From Undibacterium paludis (GTDB lineage Bacteria; Pseudomonadota; Gammaproteobacteria; Burkholderiales; Burkholderiaceae_D): DNA of 64,000 nucleotides. The notes under the pieces are model-generated. The model was not told the DNA's origin. It searched no databases and saw nothing but the letters and a program-made list of their open reading frames with translations. The stretch is from assembly GCF_022568815.1 (NCBI RefSeq), contig NZ_JAKZHX010000008.1, positions 186,001 through 250,000 of the forward strand, written 5' to 3'. Below, piece by piece: positions 53,397-62,153 of this stretch (positions within the stretch are counted from its first letter, which is position 1; the number at the start of each line of letters is the position of its first letter). Made by a program: the position numbers and the translations under genes.

Positions 53397-54317
53397 ATGC
53401 TCAGTCTGGAAACCATGACAGCCCTGGTGGCCGTTGCCGATACCGGTTCTTTTTCTGCCGCCGCAGAACGCCTGGGGCAAACCCCGTCTGGCGTCAGCCG
53501 CAGCATAGCGCGACTGGAAGCGCAACTGGGCATGACGCTCATGACGCGCACCACCCGCCGTCTTGACCTGACAGAAGAAGGCCACTGGCTCTTGCAAAAA
53601 GCCAAAAAGATACTGGCCGATATCTGTGACACCGAAGAACAACTGGTTGCCCGCCTGGCCCAGCCGTCCGGCCTGGTGCGCATCAATGCCGCCACGCCCA
53701 CCCTTGACCACCTGCTTGCGCCCCTCGTGGCCGATTTTCTTGATGCCTATCCCCTGATCCGGCTGGAACTGGTCAGCGGCGAAACCTATGTCGACCTCAT
53801 CGAAGAACGCGCCGATATCGCCCTACGCATAGGTCCGCTCAGTGATTCCAGCCTGCATGCACGCCGCCTGGGCAGCAGCCGTTTGCGCCTGGTGGCGGCG
53901 CCACACTACCTGGCGCGTCATGGTGAACCTGCCAGCGTGGCTGACCTGGCCCGGCACCGCCTGCTTGGCTTCACCGCCCCCGCCAGCCTCAATACCTGGC
54001 CTTTACTTACCAGCAATACCGGCAGTGATGAAGCCAGTACGATGACAGAAGGCTACCCCATCGAAGCCACAGTCCACGCCAGCAATGGCGAAACCCTGCG
54101 CCATCTGGCCGTGCAAGGCGCAGGCATTGTCTGCCTGTCCGACTTTCTGACCATGGCTGACCGCGCCCATGGCAGGCTCAAACCCGTGCTGCCAGCCCTC
54201 AGCCTGCCCTGGTCGCAACCGGTCTGGGCCGTTTTCTACAAGCAGGAAGCAATCCCCCCGCGCGTAGCTGTCCTGCTCGACTTTTTGATGACAAGACTGC
54301 CGCTGGACCAGGTATGA
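53397..54317 (+). CDS. LysR-family transcriptional regulator
   Basis: 306 aa from ATG 53397 (an upstream TTG is in frame). HTH ~5-62 (ALVAVADTGSFSAAAERLGQTPSGVSRSIARLE) and a PBP2 effector domain ~85-295 of the group that includes DmlR-like regulators (NAATPTLDHLLAPLVADFL). Divergent with the MFS exporter gene, a frequent pairing in which the regulator activates its neighbour in response to a substrate. Confidence 0.93.
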   Translation: MLSLETMTALVAVADTGSFSAAAERLGQTPSGVSRSIARLEAQLGMTLMTRTTRRLDLTEEGHWLLQKAKKILADICDTEEQLVARLAQPSGLVRINAATPTLDHLLAPLVADFLDAYPLIRLELVSGETYVDLIEERADIALRIGPLSDSSLHARRLGSSRLRLVAAPHYLARHGEPASVADLARHRLLGFTAPASLNTWPLLTSNTGSDEASTMTEGYPIEATVHASNGETLRHLAVQGAGIVCLSDFLTMADRAHGRLKPVLPALSLPWSQPVWAVFYKQEAIPPRVAVLLDFLMTRLPLDQV

Positions 54318-54451
54318 ACAAGGCTGGACAAGACTGAACAAGCCCGAACAAGGCGGGGTGGGCAAAAGAGCATCGCCTGAATAATTGCAATTTTTACCCA
54401 AATGACATTAAATGCAGCGATCCCTGATATCAAGATTTCACCACCATACCC

Positions 54452-55213
54452 ATGCTGAACCGCCACAAACCTGAATGCTATTACTCTACCGGTGTGTTGC
54501 TGCTCATCCTTGGTTTGAGCGCCTGCCAAAAAAATACAGGCAAAGAAGTACAAATCAGCTCTGCTCAGTTCAACATAGCGGCGGCATCGCTGGCCGTGCA
54601 GCCCCCTGCTGCGCCATCTGATGACGACGATGTGGCAGCACCGGCCACGGCCCATAACAGCCCCTTCGGTCTTGCCATGGGCATCAGCGAAGCCGACCTG
54701 ACTGGCCAGCTGGGTTTTACCAGGTCCGGCAAGGCTGCCCACCTGTTCCAGGGGCAGCCCCCCCGGCCCGCGCAAGAATTCAGCGATTATTACGCCGTCA
54801 CCGCCCCCATCAGCGGTGTCTGCAAGGTTGGCGCATCCCGGACCATTACTGCCGTCAGCGGCAACGGCGAACAGTTGCGCGCTGCCGCTGACCACATCGC
54901 CAGCACATTGCAGCAGCAATACGGCCAGCCCAACATCAAAAAAGACAAAGCCAGGGCAGACATCTACACCCGCCGCCCGCAGTTCTGGATGGTCGGCCTC
55001 AAGGAAGGTTCCGTCAGCTATGGCTACCTGTGGGCCAGGGGTAAGACAGAGCGCGAACTGCCCGACAACATCCTCAACATCATCGTCTTCGCCCGCGCCC
55101 ACGCCATCAACTACGGCGAAGTCGGTGTCAGTTATGAGTTTGCGAATTATGCCGATTGCGAGAAAGAATGGCGGGGGAAGACTGGGGCGGGGAAATTGAA
55201 AAACAAGGATTAG
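54452..55213 (+). CDS. Lipoprotein of unknown function
   Basis: 253 aa. Lipobox GLSAC with Cys at ~25. A low-complexity linker with an Asp run (DDDD at ~57-60) precedes a globular domain (~70-245) that opens GLAMGISEADLTGQLGF and has two Cys. No recognised family. It is monocistronic, and the gene ends 126 bp before a convergent gene. Confidence 0.7.
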   Translation: MLNRHKPECYYSTGVLLLILGLSACQKNTGKEVQISSAQFNIAAASLAVQPPAAPSDDDDVAAPATAHNSPFGLAMGISEADLTGQLGFTRSGKAAHLFQGQPPRPAQEFSDYYAVTAPISGVCKVGASRTITAVSGNGEQLRAAADHIASTLQQQYGQPNIKKDKARADIYTRRPQFWMVGLKEGSVSYGYLWARGKTERELPDNILNIIVFARAHAINYGEVGVSYEFANYADCEKEWRGKTGAGKLKNKD

Positions 55214-55339
55214 AATGTGCTACGCAATATGACTAACCACTCTGCATTGCAAAAACAATATAGGAGATGAATTCCACAAGCTGCTTACTCTGGTTTGAAC
55301 AGTCCTGATACGTTGATAAAGCTTGTGGTGTAACTATAT

Positions 55340-56482
55340 TTATTGCTGATTCACAGATTCCTGTCGCTCACACCCCGCAGCAGTAATTTCCCATCGTGGT
55401 ATTGGACCGTTCATCATGCTACTGCGGTTTTCCACGATCAGTGCAGCATGATCTCGGGTAGTATCCAGCCAATAAGTGTATCCGCCATACATGCCCGGTA
55501 TGCGGAAATGCATCCTGGGCATGGCAAGTTCCAGCATGGGTCTTAATTCAGGGAGACGCAAGGGATGGTGGTTTTGGTTGACCAGGGAAGATTTTTGCAT
55601 AAGCTGATGAAAATGGATTTGTATGCAGTTCATTTCAACAGATGAATACGAATGTAAAAATACCGGTTCCAGCAAATTGATCAGATGAATGTGTCCATAT
55701 CGCCTTGCAATGTCGAGCGGGCGTTCGCCTCCAGCATTGGTAATGCTGCGCCATGCGCCCATATTCAGCATTTCATGCACGATTTCAAGTGGAGCGGCTG
55801 CTTCTGCAGCCCAATGCAATGGGGTATTGAACGAAGCGCCGCTTAATTGCCAGTCGTTCGGGTTTGCCCCCTTGCCAAGCAGATCAAAAACCTGGTCCCA
55901 TTTGGCAGCCTGTACTGCCCGGACCCAGTTCACACGCGCTTCTCCCCAGCCGTATTTGAGTGTGGATGACTGGATCGCTCCATCCCAGTGATGGCTATGC
56001 GAGAGAGAGATTTCTTTTTTTTCTGCCTCGGTCAAGATGTAGTCGGCATCACGGACAGCTTCTTCCTCCTGGAGGGCAGTAGTGAATTCACCATAATCAG
56101 GGCGTTGATCTTCCTGGTAGCGGACATTGATCTCAAGCATATTGGAACTACATCCACTTGCTTCCAGACTGATCCAGCTATCAGGATTTTTATAGTCCTT
56201 TGGTATGTTATACATCTGGATTTGTTTGTGATTTCCACCTGCCGGCGATAAATCCAGCGTTACTTGCAGCGGCCTGCCGGCAATATCCTGACCCAGGTCA
56301 ATCAGGATCTTTTCTGCATCGAGAGGTGTAGTCGGTCCACTGTTTTCTGTCAATGCATATGCCTGGTACAAGATAGTCTTTCCTTGCCTGGCCTTACGCT
56401 TGTTGGTTAACCTGATGTGAGCCAGGTCAGGGCCGTGGATGATTGTGTTGAAAGCAGTAATTAGCCTGTCGCTGAAACGCAT
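55340..56482 (-). CDS. Ankyrin-repeat protein
   Basis: 380 aa, no signal peptide. Residues ~1-180 have no recognised domain. Residues ~185-275 contain about three ankyrin repeats: WVRAVQAAKWDQVFDLLGKGANPND, NTPLHWAAEAAAPLEIVHEMLNMGA, and ERPLDIARRYGHIHLINLLEP. The C-terminal ~100 residues include a Trp/Tyr-rich segment GMYGGYTYWLDTTRD. Ankyrin repeats mediate protein binding; partner unknown. Confidence 0.75.
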   Translation of the reverse strand: MRFSDRLITAFNTIIHGPDLAHIRLTNKRKARQGKTILYQAYALTENSGPTTPLDAEKILIDLGQDIAGRPLQVTLDLSPAGGNHKQIQMYNIPKDYKNPDSWISLEASGCSSNMLEINVRYQEDQRPDYGEFTTALQEEEAVRDADYILTEAEKKEISLSHSHHWDGAIQSSTLKYGWGEARVNWVRAVQAAKWDQVFDLLGKGANPNDWQLSGASFNTPLHWAAEAAAPLEIVHEMLNMGAWRSITNAGGERPLDIARRYGHIHLINLLEPVFLHSYSSVEMNCIQIHFHQLMQKSSLVNQNHHPLRLPELRPMLELAMPRMHFRIPGMYGGYTYWLDTTRDHAALIVENRSSMMNGPIPRWEITAAGCERQESVNQQ

Positions 56483-56649
56483 GATGATAGGTAAGGTATG
56501 GTTGACCTGGTGTCATTGTACTCTGCGCTTGTTTGGCTCGCACCGGCACGAGGCGCAGCATTCAGCATGCAGGGGCGTCATGCACGAATACGGCCACTGC
56601 GATCAATGCCGGGGCTTGCATCGCACCTATGATAATCAATGTGCCTTGC

Positions 56650-56683
56650 TGTTTGCTGTTGCGTAATGACGCAACAGCAAACA
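56650..56683. repeat. Perfect 15-bp hairpin
   Basis: TGTTTGCTGTTGCGT and its exact complement flank AATG. It lies 55 bp after the stop of the histidine phosphatase gene on the minus strand. No T-run, so I list it as a structural repeat that may act as a terminator. Confidence 0.65.
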
Positions 56684-56737
56684 ATCGTGTACAAAGGTGT
56701 GCCGTCAGCTTATCTACATCGAGATTCCGCAAGCAAA

Positions 56738-57388
56738 TTAAATTGGCTCTTTACTGTCCCCAGCAAGCAGCAATTGCGGAACCTGGGTGAAACTTGTAAA
56801 GGCGCCGCTACCGCTTGGACGATCAAAAACCAGAACCATGTCGAAGCGGCCACCTGGCCACGGACCAGCTGGTATGTTGGTGAGCGCAGTAGTTCTGGTC
56901 TGTGAAAGCAGTTCTGTGACAATGGAATCGTTGGGATTTGGGCCCTTGGGGTCAGGAAGGATGTCCTGATGTTGCCAGCTGATGAGAACGGTGCCAGTTT
57001 GATTACTCAACACGTCCGTCACCATTTCTTGATATGAGTCTTTGTCGAATTCTACAATTGGGGATATTTTCAATTTTGCTGCCAGGGCTGAGATGGTTTC
57101 AAGCGGCCTTTGGCTGGCTTCCTTCGGCGGTTTATGTTTCTTCCCGGGTTTGTCTGGATTGGACGCATAGATCGCCGAGGGCGTCGCTAATTCCGCATTC
57201 TGAAACACGCCACAACCTGGGGCGAACAAGGCGGCGAGGCCGCCTGCCCTCTCCCATCCCTGGACGATCAGGGATTTGTCATCCTGATTTCCATTACTGT
57301 CTACACCAAAGGGCGGGGGGAGACTCGGGGATTCAGGTGGTTTTTCAGCATGGCGGATGATCATGACTTTAGTAGGACCGTTTGACAT
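56738..57388 (-). CDS. Histidine phosphatase family protein (cytosolic)
   Basis: 216 aa. IIRHAEKPP at ~10-18 carries the catalytic His; WERAG, a Ser/Arg segment SQRPLETISAL (~91) and the second His in ISWQHQDI (~136) follow. No signal peptide, unlike the family member at 1949. Very strong ribosome site (AGGAGGAG). Insertions rich in Pro/Lys (GKKHKPPKEA) make it longer than SixA-type proteins. Substrate unknown. Confidence 0.85.
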   Translation of the reverse strand: MSNGPTKVMIIRHAEKPPESPSLPPPFGVDSNGNQDDKSLIVQGWERAGGLAALFAPGCGVFQNAELATPSAIYASNPDKPGKKHKPPKEASQRPLETISALAAKLKISPIVEFDKDSYQEMVTDVLSNQTGTVLISWQHQDILPDPKGPNPNDSIVTELLSQTRTTALTNIPAGPWPGGRFDMVLVFDRPSGSGAFTSFTQVPQLLLAGDSKEPI

Positions 57389-57621
57389 TTACAACTCCTC
57401 CTCTGGCTGATTTTTGCATGTATCGCATCACAAAGCGATCTCAGGGAAACACGGAAATCTTACCCTGTTATGTCCCTGACGAAGCTGTAAATATGAATAG
57501 CGTTTCGTTAATTGAGAAAACGTTGTAAAAATATCCCTTTTACAGATTGCCAGTCGTGGACGTTAAGATTTATTTTTAAGATTTATCTGTTTGACCTGCG
57601 TGTATGTTCTGCTGATTGTAG

Positions 57622-57837
57622 TTATGGACTGTCATTTTTCTTGCGCTTCTCATATACGGTCTCAACCAGCCCCATCAGCCAGCAAGCGGGGCAGCCGCGC
57701 ATCAGTACAAGGGCGGTGATCACTGCCAGTGCCTGCCAGATGGTGGCCAGGTCAGGTACGGCGAAGGCGACCAGCAACAGGGTCAGCGCACTCAGGCCGC
57801 GCAGCAGGTGCTGGGTGATGGAGGTGCTACAGAACAT
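57622..57837 (-). CDS. Small DUF2892-like membrane protein
   Basis: 71 aa from ATG 57837 (GGAGG 6 nt upstream). Two membrane segments (~12-29 and ~34-50), then GCPACWLMGLVE with the Cys-Pro motif characteristic of DUF2892 inner-membrane proteins such as the tail of YgaP, and a basic C-terminus. Its start lies inside the end of the sigma factor gene (11-bp overlap), so translation is coupled. Confidence 0.8.
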   Translation of the reverse strand: MFCSTSITQHLLRGLSALTLLLVAFAVPDLATIWQALAVITALVLMRGCPACWLMGLVETVYEKRKKNDSP

Positions 57838-58411
57838 GGCTGCCTCCATTCTGCTCAGGTATTTCAGGCGCGCCATCCTTCATCCAGTAGCCGCTGTTGA
57901 GCAATTGCTGGCGCACCTGTGTACGGGCGCGGTGCAGGCGGCTTTTGACGGCTTCCAGGCTCAGGCCAAGCTGGGCGGCGACTTCGGGCGCGGTCAGTTC
58001 GTGTACATCACGCAGTATCAGCACTTCGCGGTAGGGGGCAGACAGACCTTCCATGGCACGCACCAGGTCCAGCCGCAAGTCGGTCGGCACCATGGCGGCT
58101 ACGGGCATGTCGCCTTCGCCAAGTTCATCGAGGGCATCGTGGTATTTCTTGATACGGAACAGACGAAAGCACTCACGCTCAACGATGCGGAACATCCAGG
58201 TGGCAAAGGTTGCCACACAACGCAGTGCGCCTACCTTGCGGTACAGCGCCCACAGGGCTATCTGCACGGCGTCTTCAGCATCCTCGGCGTTGGAGCAGGT
58301 GCGGCGGGCAAAACGTTTCAGGTCAGGCTGGCAGACGGCCAGCAATTCGGTGATGGCTTGTGCATCCCCTTGCTGTGCTGCTTCCAGTAATTGTTGTCTG
58401 GGCTGGTTCAT
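57827..58411 (-). CDS. ECF-type RNA polymerase sigma factor
   Basis: 194 aa from ATG 58411. Region 2 (~25-90): LLAVCQPDLKRFARRTCSNAEDAEDAVQIALWALYRKV; region 4 (~125-180): LSAPYREVLILRDVHELTAPEVAAQLGLSLEAVKSRLHRAR, a clear helix-turn-helix. It starts 1 bp after the stop of an upstream DUF2892 gene and overlaps a downstream DUF2892 gene. No anti-sigma factor with a recognisable zinc or ASD domain is present, so one of the small membrane proteins may hold that role. Confidence 0.9.
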   Translation of the reverse strand: MNQPRQQLLEAAQQGDAQAITELLAVCQPDLKRFARRTCSNAEDAEDAVQIALWALYRKVGALRCVATFATWMFRIVERECFRLFRIKKYHDALDELGEGDMPVAAMVPTDLRLDLVRAMEGLSAPYREVLILRDVHELTAPEVAAQLGLSLEAVKSRLHRARTQVRQQLLNSGYWMKDGAPEIPEQNGGSHVL

Positions 58412-58412
58412 G

Positions 58413-58622
58413 TCATTTATCCAGGTATTTACGTCCGGCCATGGCGCAGGCCGGGCAAAAACCGGCAAAGGCGGTCAAGATCATGGTGGCGGCGCTGGCA
58501 ATGAGCAGCCAGTTCAACATGCCGCTTACCTTGCCGCTGTAGGCCAGCCAGGCCAGCAGCAGACCAGCGATAATGCGCAAGGCGCGTTCCCAGTGGGGCA
58601 GATTGCGTTTGAGATAGAACAT
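58413..58622 (-). CDS. Small DUF2892-like membrane protein
   Basis: 69 aa. N-terminal LKRNLPHWERALRIIAGLLLAWLAY is the standard DUF2892 opening (N-P-x-E-R-x-x-R), followed by a second membrane segment and GFCPACAMAGRKYLDK with the Cys-Pro pair. First gene of the three-gene set with the sigma factor. GAGGAGTCT precedes the ATG. Confidence 0.85.
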   Translation of the reverse strand: MFYLKRNLPHWERALRIIAGLLLAWLAYSGKVSGMLNWLLIASAATMILTAFAGFCPACAMAGRKYLDK

Positions 58623-58747
58623 GACAGACTCCTCTTGGTGGATGATACAGTGCCAGAGTGCTCATCCACGCAAAAGGATTCAGCCTTTCGAAAAAAAACT
58701 TGTTTGCCGTCGGTTACCGGTTTTGTCTGATCGTGCCCTGTGACATC

Positions 58748-58842
58748 GTAGGAGCGGCTTCCGCCGCGAAAGCCTGGCTGTCCCGTCATGCGATGCCGGT
58801 GATTTCCCTGTACGGGCTGTTCGCGGCTGAAGCCGCTCCTAC
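58748..58842. repeat. REP-type inverted repeat (GTAGGAGCGGCTT...)
   Basis: GTAGGAGCGGCTTCCGCCGC at 58748 mirrors GCGGCTGAAGCCGCTCCTAC ending at 58842, about 50 bp apart. It has the look of widespread proteobacterial REP sequences found between genes. Confidence 0.75.
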
Positions 58843-58878
58843 GGGGGGATGTGCTCTGTCGGGTAGTCGTGACTTCTT

Positions 58879-58938
58879 TTATTTATCGCTGATGAGCCGG
58901 AAGGCTTCGACGATGTCGTGGTCGAACTGGACTTCTGA
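58879..58938 (-). pseudogene. Fossil C-terminal tail of an HD-GYP phosphodiesterase
   Basis: The minus strand reads VQFDHDIVEAFRLISDK and a stop, closely matching the end region RHFDPDIVEAFMSISDE of the HD-GYP gene at 62154. The frame has a stop just upstream, so only ~18 codons remain. Confidence 0.6.
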
Positions 58939-59018
58939 TCCGATTTATCCGTAAGCATTGCCTGTTCCCTTGATGCTGTCGTCGTTGGTGGCATCGAGGG
59001 GATGCAGCTATGTAAAAG

Positions 59019-61205
59019 TCACACAGGAGTTCGCGCTGCGAGAAGGTTAAATCCGGCCCTGGAAAGTGGCAACGACGTTATACGCTGTCCGGTAGCGGCG
59101 AATAGTGCATTTGTCAAAGCGGGAGCCAGTGGTCCGACAGCTTCTTCACCAACACCGGTCGGCGTGTCCGCACCTTCTACGATGGCTACCTCAATGACGG
59201 GGATATCGGCCAGGTTAACAAGGCGGTAATCATGGAAATTGGACTGTAATACTGCGCCATCTTGAATGGTGATCTCCCCATAGAACGCGGCGGACAGGGC
59301 AAAAATCACCCCGCCTTCAATTTGTGCCCGGATATTCTGCGGGTTGACTGCCACACCGCAATCAATCACGGTACATATTTTGTGCAGCTTCACGCCGGCT
59401 TCCGCATTGACACTCAGTTCGACCACAGTGGCAATACTGCTGCCATTGGCACGACACAGCGCAATACCCCTGCCGTGTCCTTGTGGCAGGGCTTTCTGCC
59501 AGTGCGCCATGTCGGCGACTTTATCGAGCACAGCTTGTTCACGCCCAACAGGCAGCAGGGCGTGGCGATAGGCATATGGATCACGCCCTGCACGGTGGGC
59601 AAGCATATCAATCAAGCTTTCATAGGCGAACACATTTTGAGATGAGGCAACCGATCGCCAGAAACCCACAGGTACCCCGGCGTCAACGCTTGTTACACGC
59701 ATTTGAATGGCTGTTATCTGGTAGTAGTTTGGCAGCTTTCCAACGGCAGATGTGTCAACTGGTTTCGCGTCCGCACGAAATTCCCCCAGATGGGTATACT
59801 CGTACAAAGACTCGCACGCGCTGTCTATTCGCAAGGCGACAGGCATACCGTGCTGGTCCACACCGGCCCGCAATCTGACGACGGCAGCAGGGCGGTAGTA
59901 ATCATGCCGGGTATCTTCCTCACGACTCCAGATAAGTTTTACGGCAGCGCCGCAGCGTTTCGAGATTTGTGCCGCCTGTAGTGCAAAATCGAGCTCTTCT
60001 CGTCGCCCAAAACCGCCGCCAGCCAGTGTCGTGTGCACCGTTACTGCGCTGGCTGGCATGCCGAGCGCCTTGGCCACGGCAGCCTGGGTTGCGGACTGGG
60101 ATTGCGTCGGTAGCCAGAGTTCGGCTGAATGCGCCGTCACATGGGCAGTGGCATTCATGGGCTCCATGGTGGCGTGCCCCAAAAATGGCACGCTGAAATC
60201 CTGATCAAGCATGTCCACAGAACTACGCATTGCCTTGTCATAGGCGTCAAGTACCTGTTCTGAACTGGATGACGAAGGAACATACAGTGCACCGTCCTGC
60301 CTGACAGCTTCATGCAGCATACCCATATACTGGGGTGTGCTGTGTGTGCTTGCCTGTGACAAGTCCCACTGTGGTTGCAGTGCATCCAGGCCCTGCCTGG
60401 CTCGCCAAAAGCTGTCTGCGACGACAGCCACGGCATCCCCAAGGTCCATGACGTGTAACACGCCCGGTTTCGCCAGGGCTGGCCGTGCGTCAAGACTTCT
60501 GACACGTCCGCCAAACTGGGGGCATTGCATGATTGTAGCCAGCAACATATCGGGCACCCTGACGTCAATGCCGTATATTGCGCCGCCGTCAACCTTGGCA
60601 GGTAAATCCAGACGGGCCAGGCTTTTCCCTATATGACTCCAGTGCTCTCGCGGCTTCAATCGGGGGTTCTCAGGTACCGGTTGATCTGCCGTCAACTGGA
60701 CCAATTGGGCATATTGACTGCTTCGTCCACTGGGCTGATGCCACATAACACCGGCTTTGGTATCGCATTCATCCGGACTGACACCCCATTGCCTGGCAGC
60801 GGCACTCACCAGCATTTCCCTGGCCTGAGCACCTGCCTTGCGGAGCGGAGCGAACTGATTGGCAACCCCGCCACTACCGAACGTTGCATACTCATCCCAA
60901 CCAGGATTGAAGTAGCGCGCCTCTATAGGCGCCATCTCAATACGCACGGTATTCCAGTCAAGATCCAATTCGTTGGCGATAATTTGCGCCAGTGCTGTAC
61001 CTGTGCCCTGTCCAAGCTCGCTCGTATTGGACAAGAACGTCACTATTCCGTCTGATCCAATTCGTATCCAGCCACGCAATTCAGTTGAGCTGAATTTTCC
61101 AGTCGCTGCCGCAAACTCTTTCGCCGCGCCAGGAATGGCAATCAACAACCCGCCGGCTGCAACCCTCTTGAGAAATAGCCTGCGTCCGGTATTCGTCAGA
61201 CTCAT
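59019..61205 (-). CDS. Tat-exported molybdopterin-binding oxidoreductase, large subunit (IorB type)
   Basis: 728 aa. A twin-arginine signal [12 protein letters not shown] at ~8-19 predicts folded export. The xanthine-dehydrogenase-family body has [20 protein letters not shown] (~60), the GGGFGRREE motif (~399) that contacts the molybdenum cofactor, and a late [18 protein letters not shown] (~693) with the catalytic Glu position. Domain order follows isoquinoline 1-oxidoreductase beta subunits and aldehyde dehydrogenases of this group. The 2Fe-2S subunit gene overlaps by 4 nt. No cytochrome subunit is in the operon. Substrate unknown (N-heterocycle or aldehyde). Confidence 0.92.
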   Translation of the reverse strand: MSLTNTGRRLFLKRVAAGGLLIAIPGAAKEFAAATGKFSSTELRGWIRIGSDGIVTFLSNTSELGQGTGTALAQIIANELDLDWNTVRIEMAPIEARYFNPGWDEYATFGSGGVANQFAPLRKAGAQAREMLVSAAARQWGVSPDECDTKAGVMWHQPSGRSSQYAQLVQLTADQPVPENPRLKPREHWSHIGKSLARLDLPAKVDGGAIYGIDVRVPDMLLATIMQCPQFGGRVRSLDARPALAKPGVLHVMDLGDAVAVVADSFWRARQGLDALQPQWDLSQASTHSTPQYMGMLHEAVRQDGALYVPSSSSSEQVLDAYDKAMRSSVDMLDQDFSVPFLGHATMEPMNATAHVTAHSAELWLPTQSQSATQAAVAKALGMPASAVTVHTTLAGGGFGRREELDFALQAAQISKRCGAAVKLIWSREEDTRHDYYRPAAVVRLRAGVDQHGMPVALRIDSACESLYEYTHLGEFRADAKPVDTSAVGKLPNYYQITAIQMRVTSVDAGVPVGFWRSVASSQNVFAYESLIDMLAHRAGRDPYAYRHALLPVGREQAVLDKVADMAHWQKALPQGHGRGIALCRANGSSIATVVELSVNAEAGVKLHKICTVIDCGVAVNPQNIRAQIEGGVIFALSAAFYGEITIQDGAVLQSNFHDYRLVNLADIPVIEVAIVEGADTPTGVGEEAVGPLAPALTNALFAATGQRITSLPLSRAGFNLLAARTPV

Positions 61206-61678
61206 ACCGTAGCTCCGTGACGCTCACCTCTGACCCTGGCCGCGCGCTTGATGGCAAGCCTGATGCGGCTATAGGTACCACAACGGCACAAATTGCTTAT
61301 TGCCGCATCAATTTGTTCATCATTCGGCGATGGAATCTGTTTTAACAGTGCATCTGCCGCCATCAACATCCCCGACTGGCAATACCCGCACTGGGGAACC
61401 TGTTCTGCGATCCAGGCCTTTTGCAGCGGATATCTGGAGTGTGCCGAAAGCCCTTCTATCGTTGCTACGCTGGCGTCACCGATTTCGCTGACGGCAATCG
61501 TGCAGCTGCGCTGCAGTTTCCCGTCTATCTGAACAGAACAGGCGCCGCATATGCCTATGCCGCAACCGTATTTTGTCCCCGTCAGTCCCAGATTGTCGCG
61601 CAGCACCCAAAGCAAGGGAGTTTGCGGCTCAACGTCAGCGCTGTGTGAAACACCGTTTACTGAAATTGATATCAGCAT
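61202..61678 (-). CDS. 2Fe-2S subunit of molybdenum hydroxylase (IorA type)
   Basis: 158 aa. Plant-type ferredoxin domain with [18 protein letters not shown] plus a distal Cys (RSC), then the helical second cluster domain [12 protein letters not shown] and [13 protein letters not shown]. This two-cluster layout is standard for small subunits of xanthine-oxidase-family enzymes. Starts 27 bp downstream (on its strand) of a MITE-like element that now sits in its promoter region. Confidence 0.93.
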   Translation of the reverse strand: MLISISVNGVSHSADVEPQTPLLWVLRDNLGLTGTKYGCGIGICGACSVQIDGKLQRSCTIAVSEIGDASVATIEGLSAHSRYPLQKAWIAEQVPQCGYCQSGMLMAADALLKQIPSPNDEQIDAAISNLCRCGTYSRIRLAIKRAARVRGERHGATV

Positions 61679-61704
61679 CTATTTTCCTCCTGATCTGTGT
61701 ATTT

Positions 61705-61912
61705 GATCTTTAGGACTTACGCAAAACTGCCCCGACTGCGTTGCAGCTCCCGCATTTGGCAAATTCGGTACTATTCGTACTGTCTTCGTCGCTGCGGTGT
61801 AGTCGGGATTTCAGACAACATGTTGTCTGCCGACATAACGAACAGCCCTTGCAAGGGCTGTTTCCTAAAGCCTTAGCCTTGCCGGGACAATTTTGCGTAA
61901 GTCCTGATCTTT
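61705..61912. mobile_element. MITE-like element with 7-bp target duplication
   Basis: Ends AGGACTTACGCAAAA (61712) and TTTTGCGTAAGTCCT (to 61905) are perfect inverted repeats of 15 bp. GATCTTT flanks both sides directly (61705-61711 and 61906-61912), a 7-bp target duplication. Inside are two perfect palindromes (CAGACAACATGTTGTCTG and AACAGCCCTTGCAAGGGCTG plus TT). No transposase gene fits within 194 bp. Confidence 0.85.
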
Positions 61913-61964
61913 ATAGGGAGGTCACAGTATGTTGAATCACATCGTCTTGTACTAGCGACAATTT

Positions 61965-62093
61965 TCAACCAGGGCCATGAAAAAAACTGACCACGTCAAA
62001 TCCTGACGAAGATTTTTCTATCGAAGCAATATCGAGATATTCATCGGGTGAGTGCGCATCACTGCCGATAGCGCCGAGCTTGTCAGTGCTGGC
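61965..62093 (-). pseudogene. Fossil C-terminus of an M20-family peptidase
   Basis: The minus strand reads STDKLGAIGSDAHSPDEYLD and then IASIEKSSSGFDVVSFF before a stop at 61965. GAIGxxAHSPDEYL is the usual end motif of M20 carboxypeptidases, with the last zinc-binding His. The frame degenerates upstream of ~62093 and the HD-GYP gene begins shortly after, so the rest is lost. Confidence 0.6.
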
Positions 62094-62153
62094 GAGGCAG
62101 GGGGGCGGGCTGGCGGCCGTTTGCACGGCAATTCTTGATGGCAGCCGCGCTGC

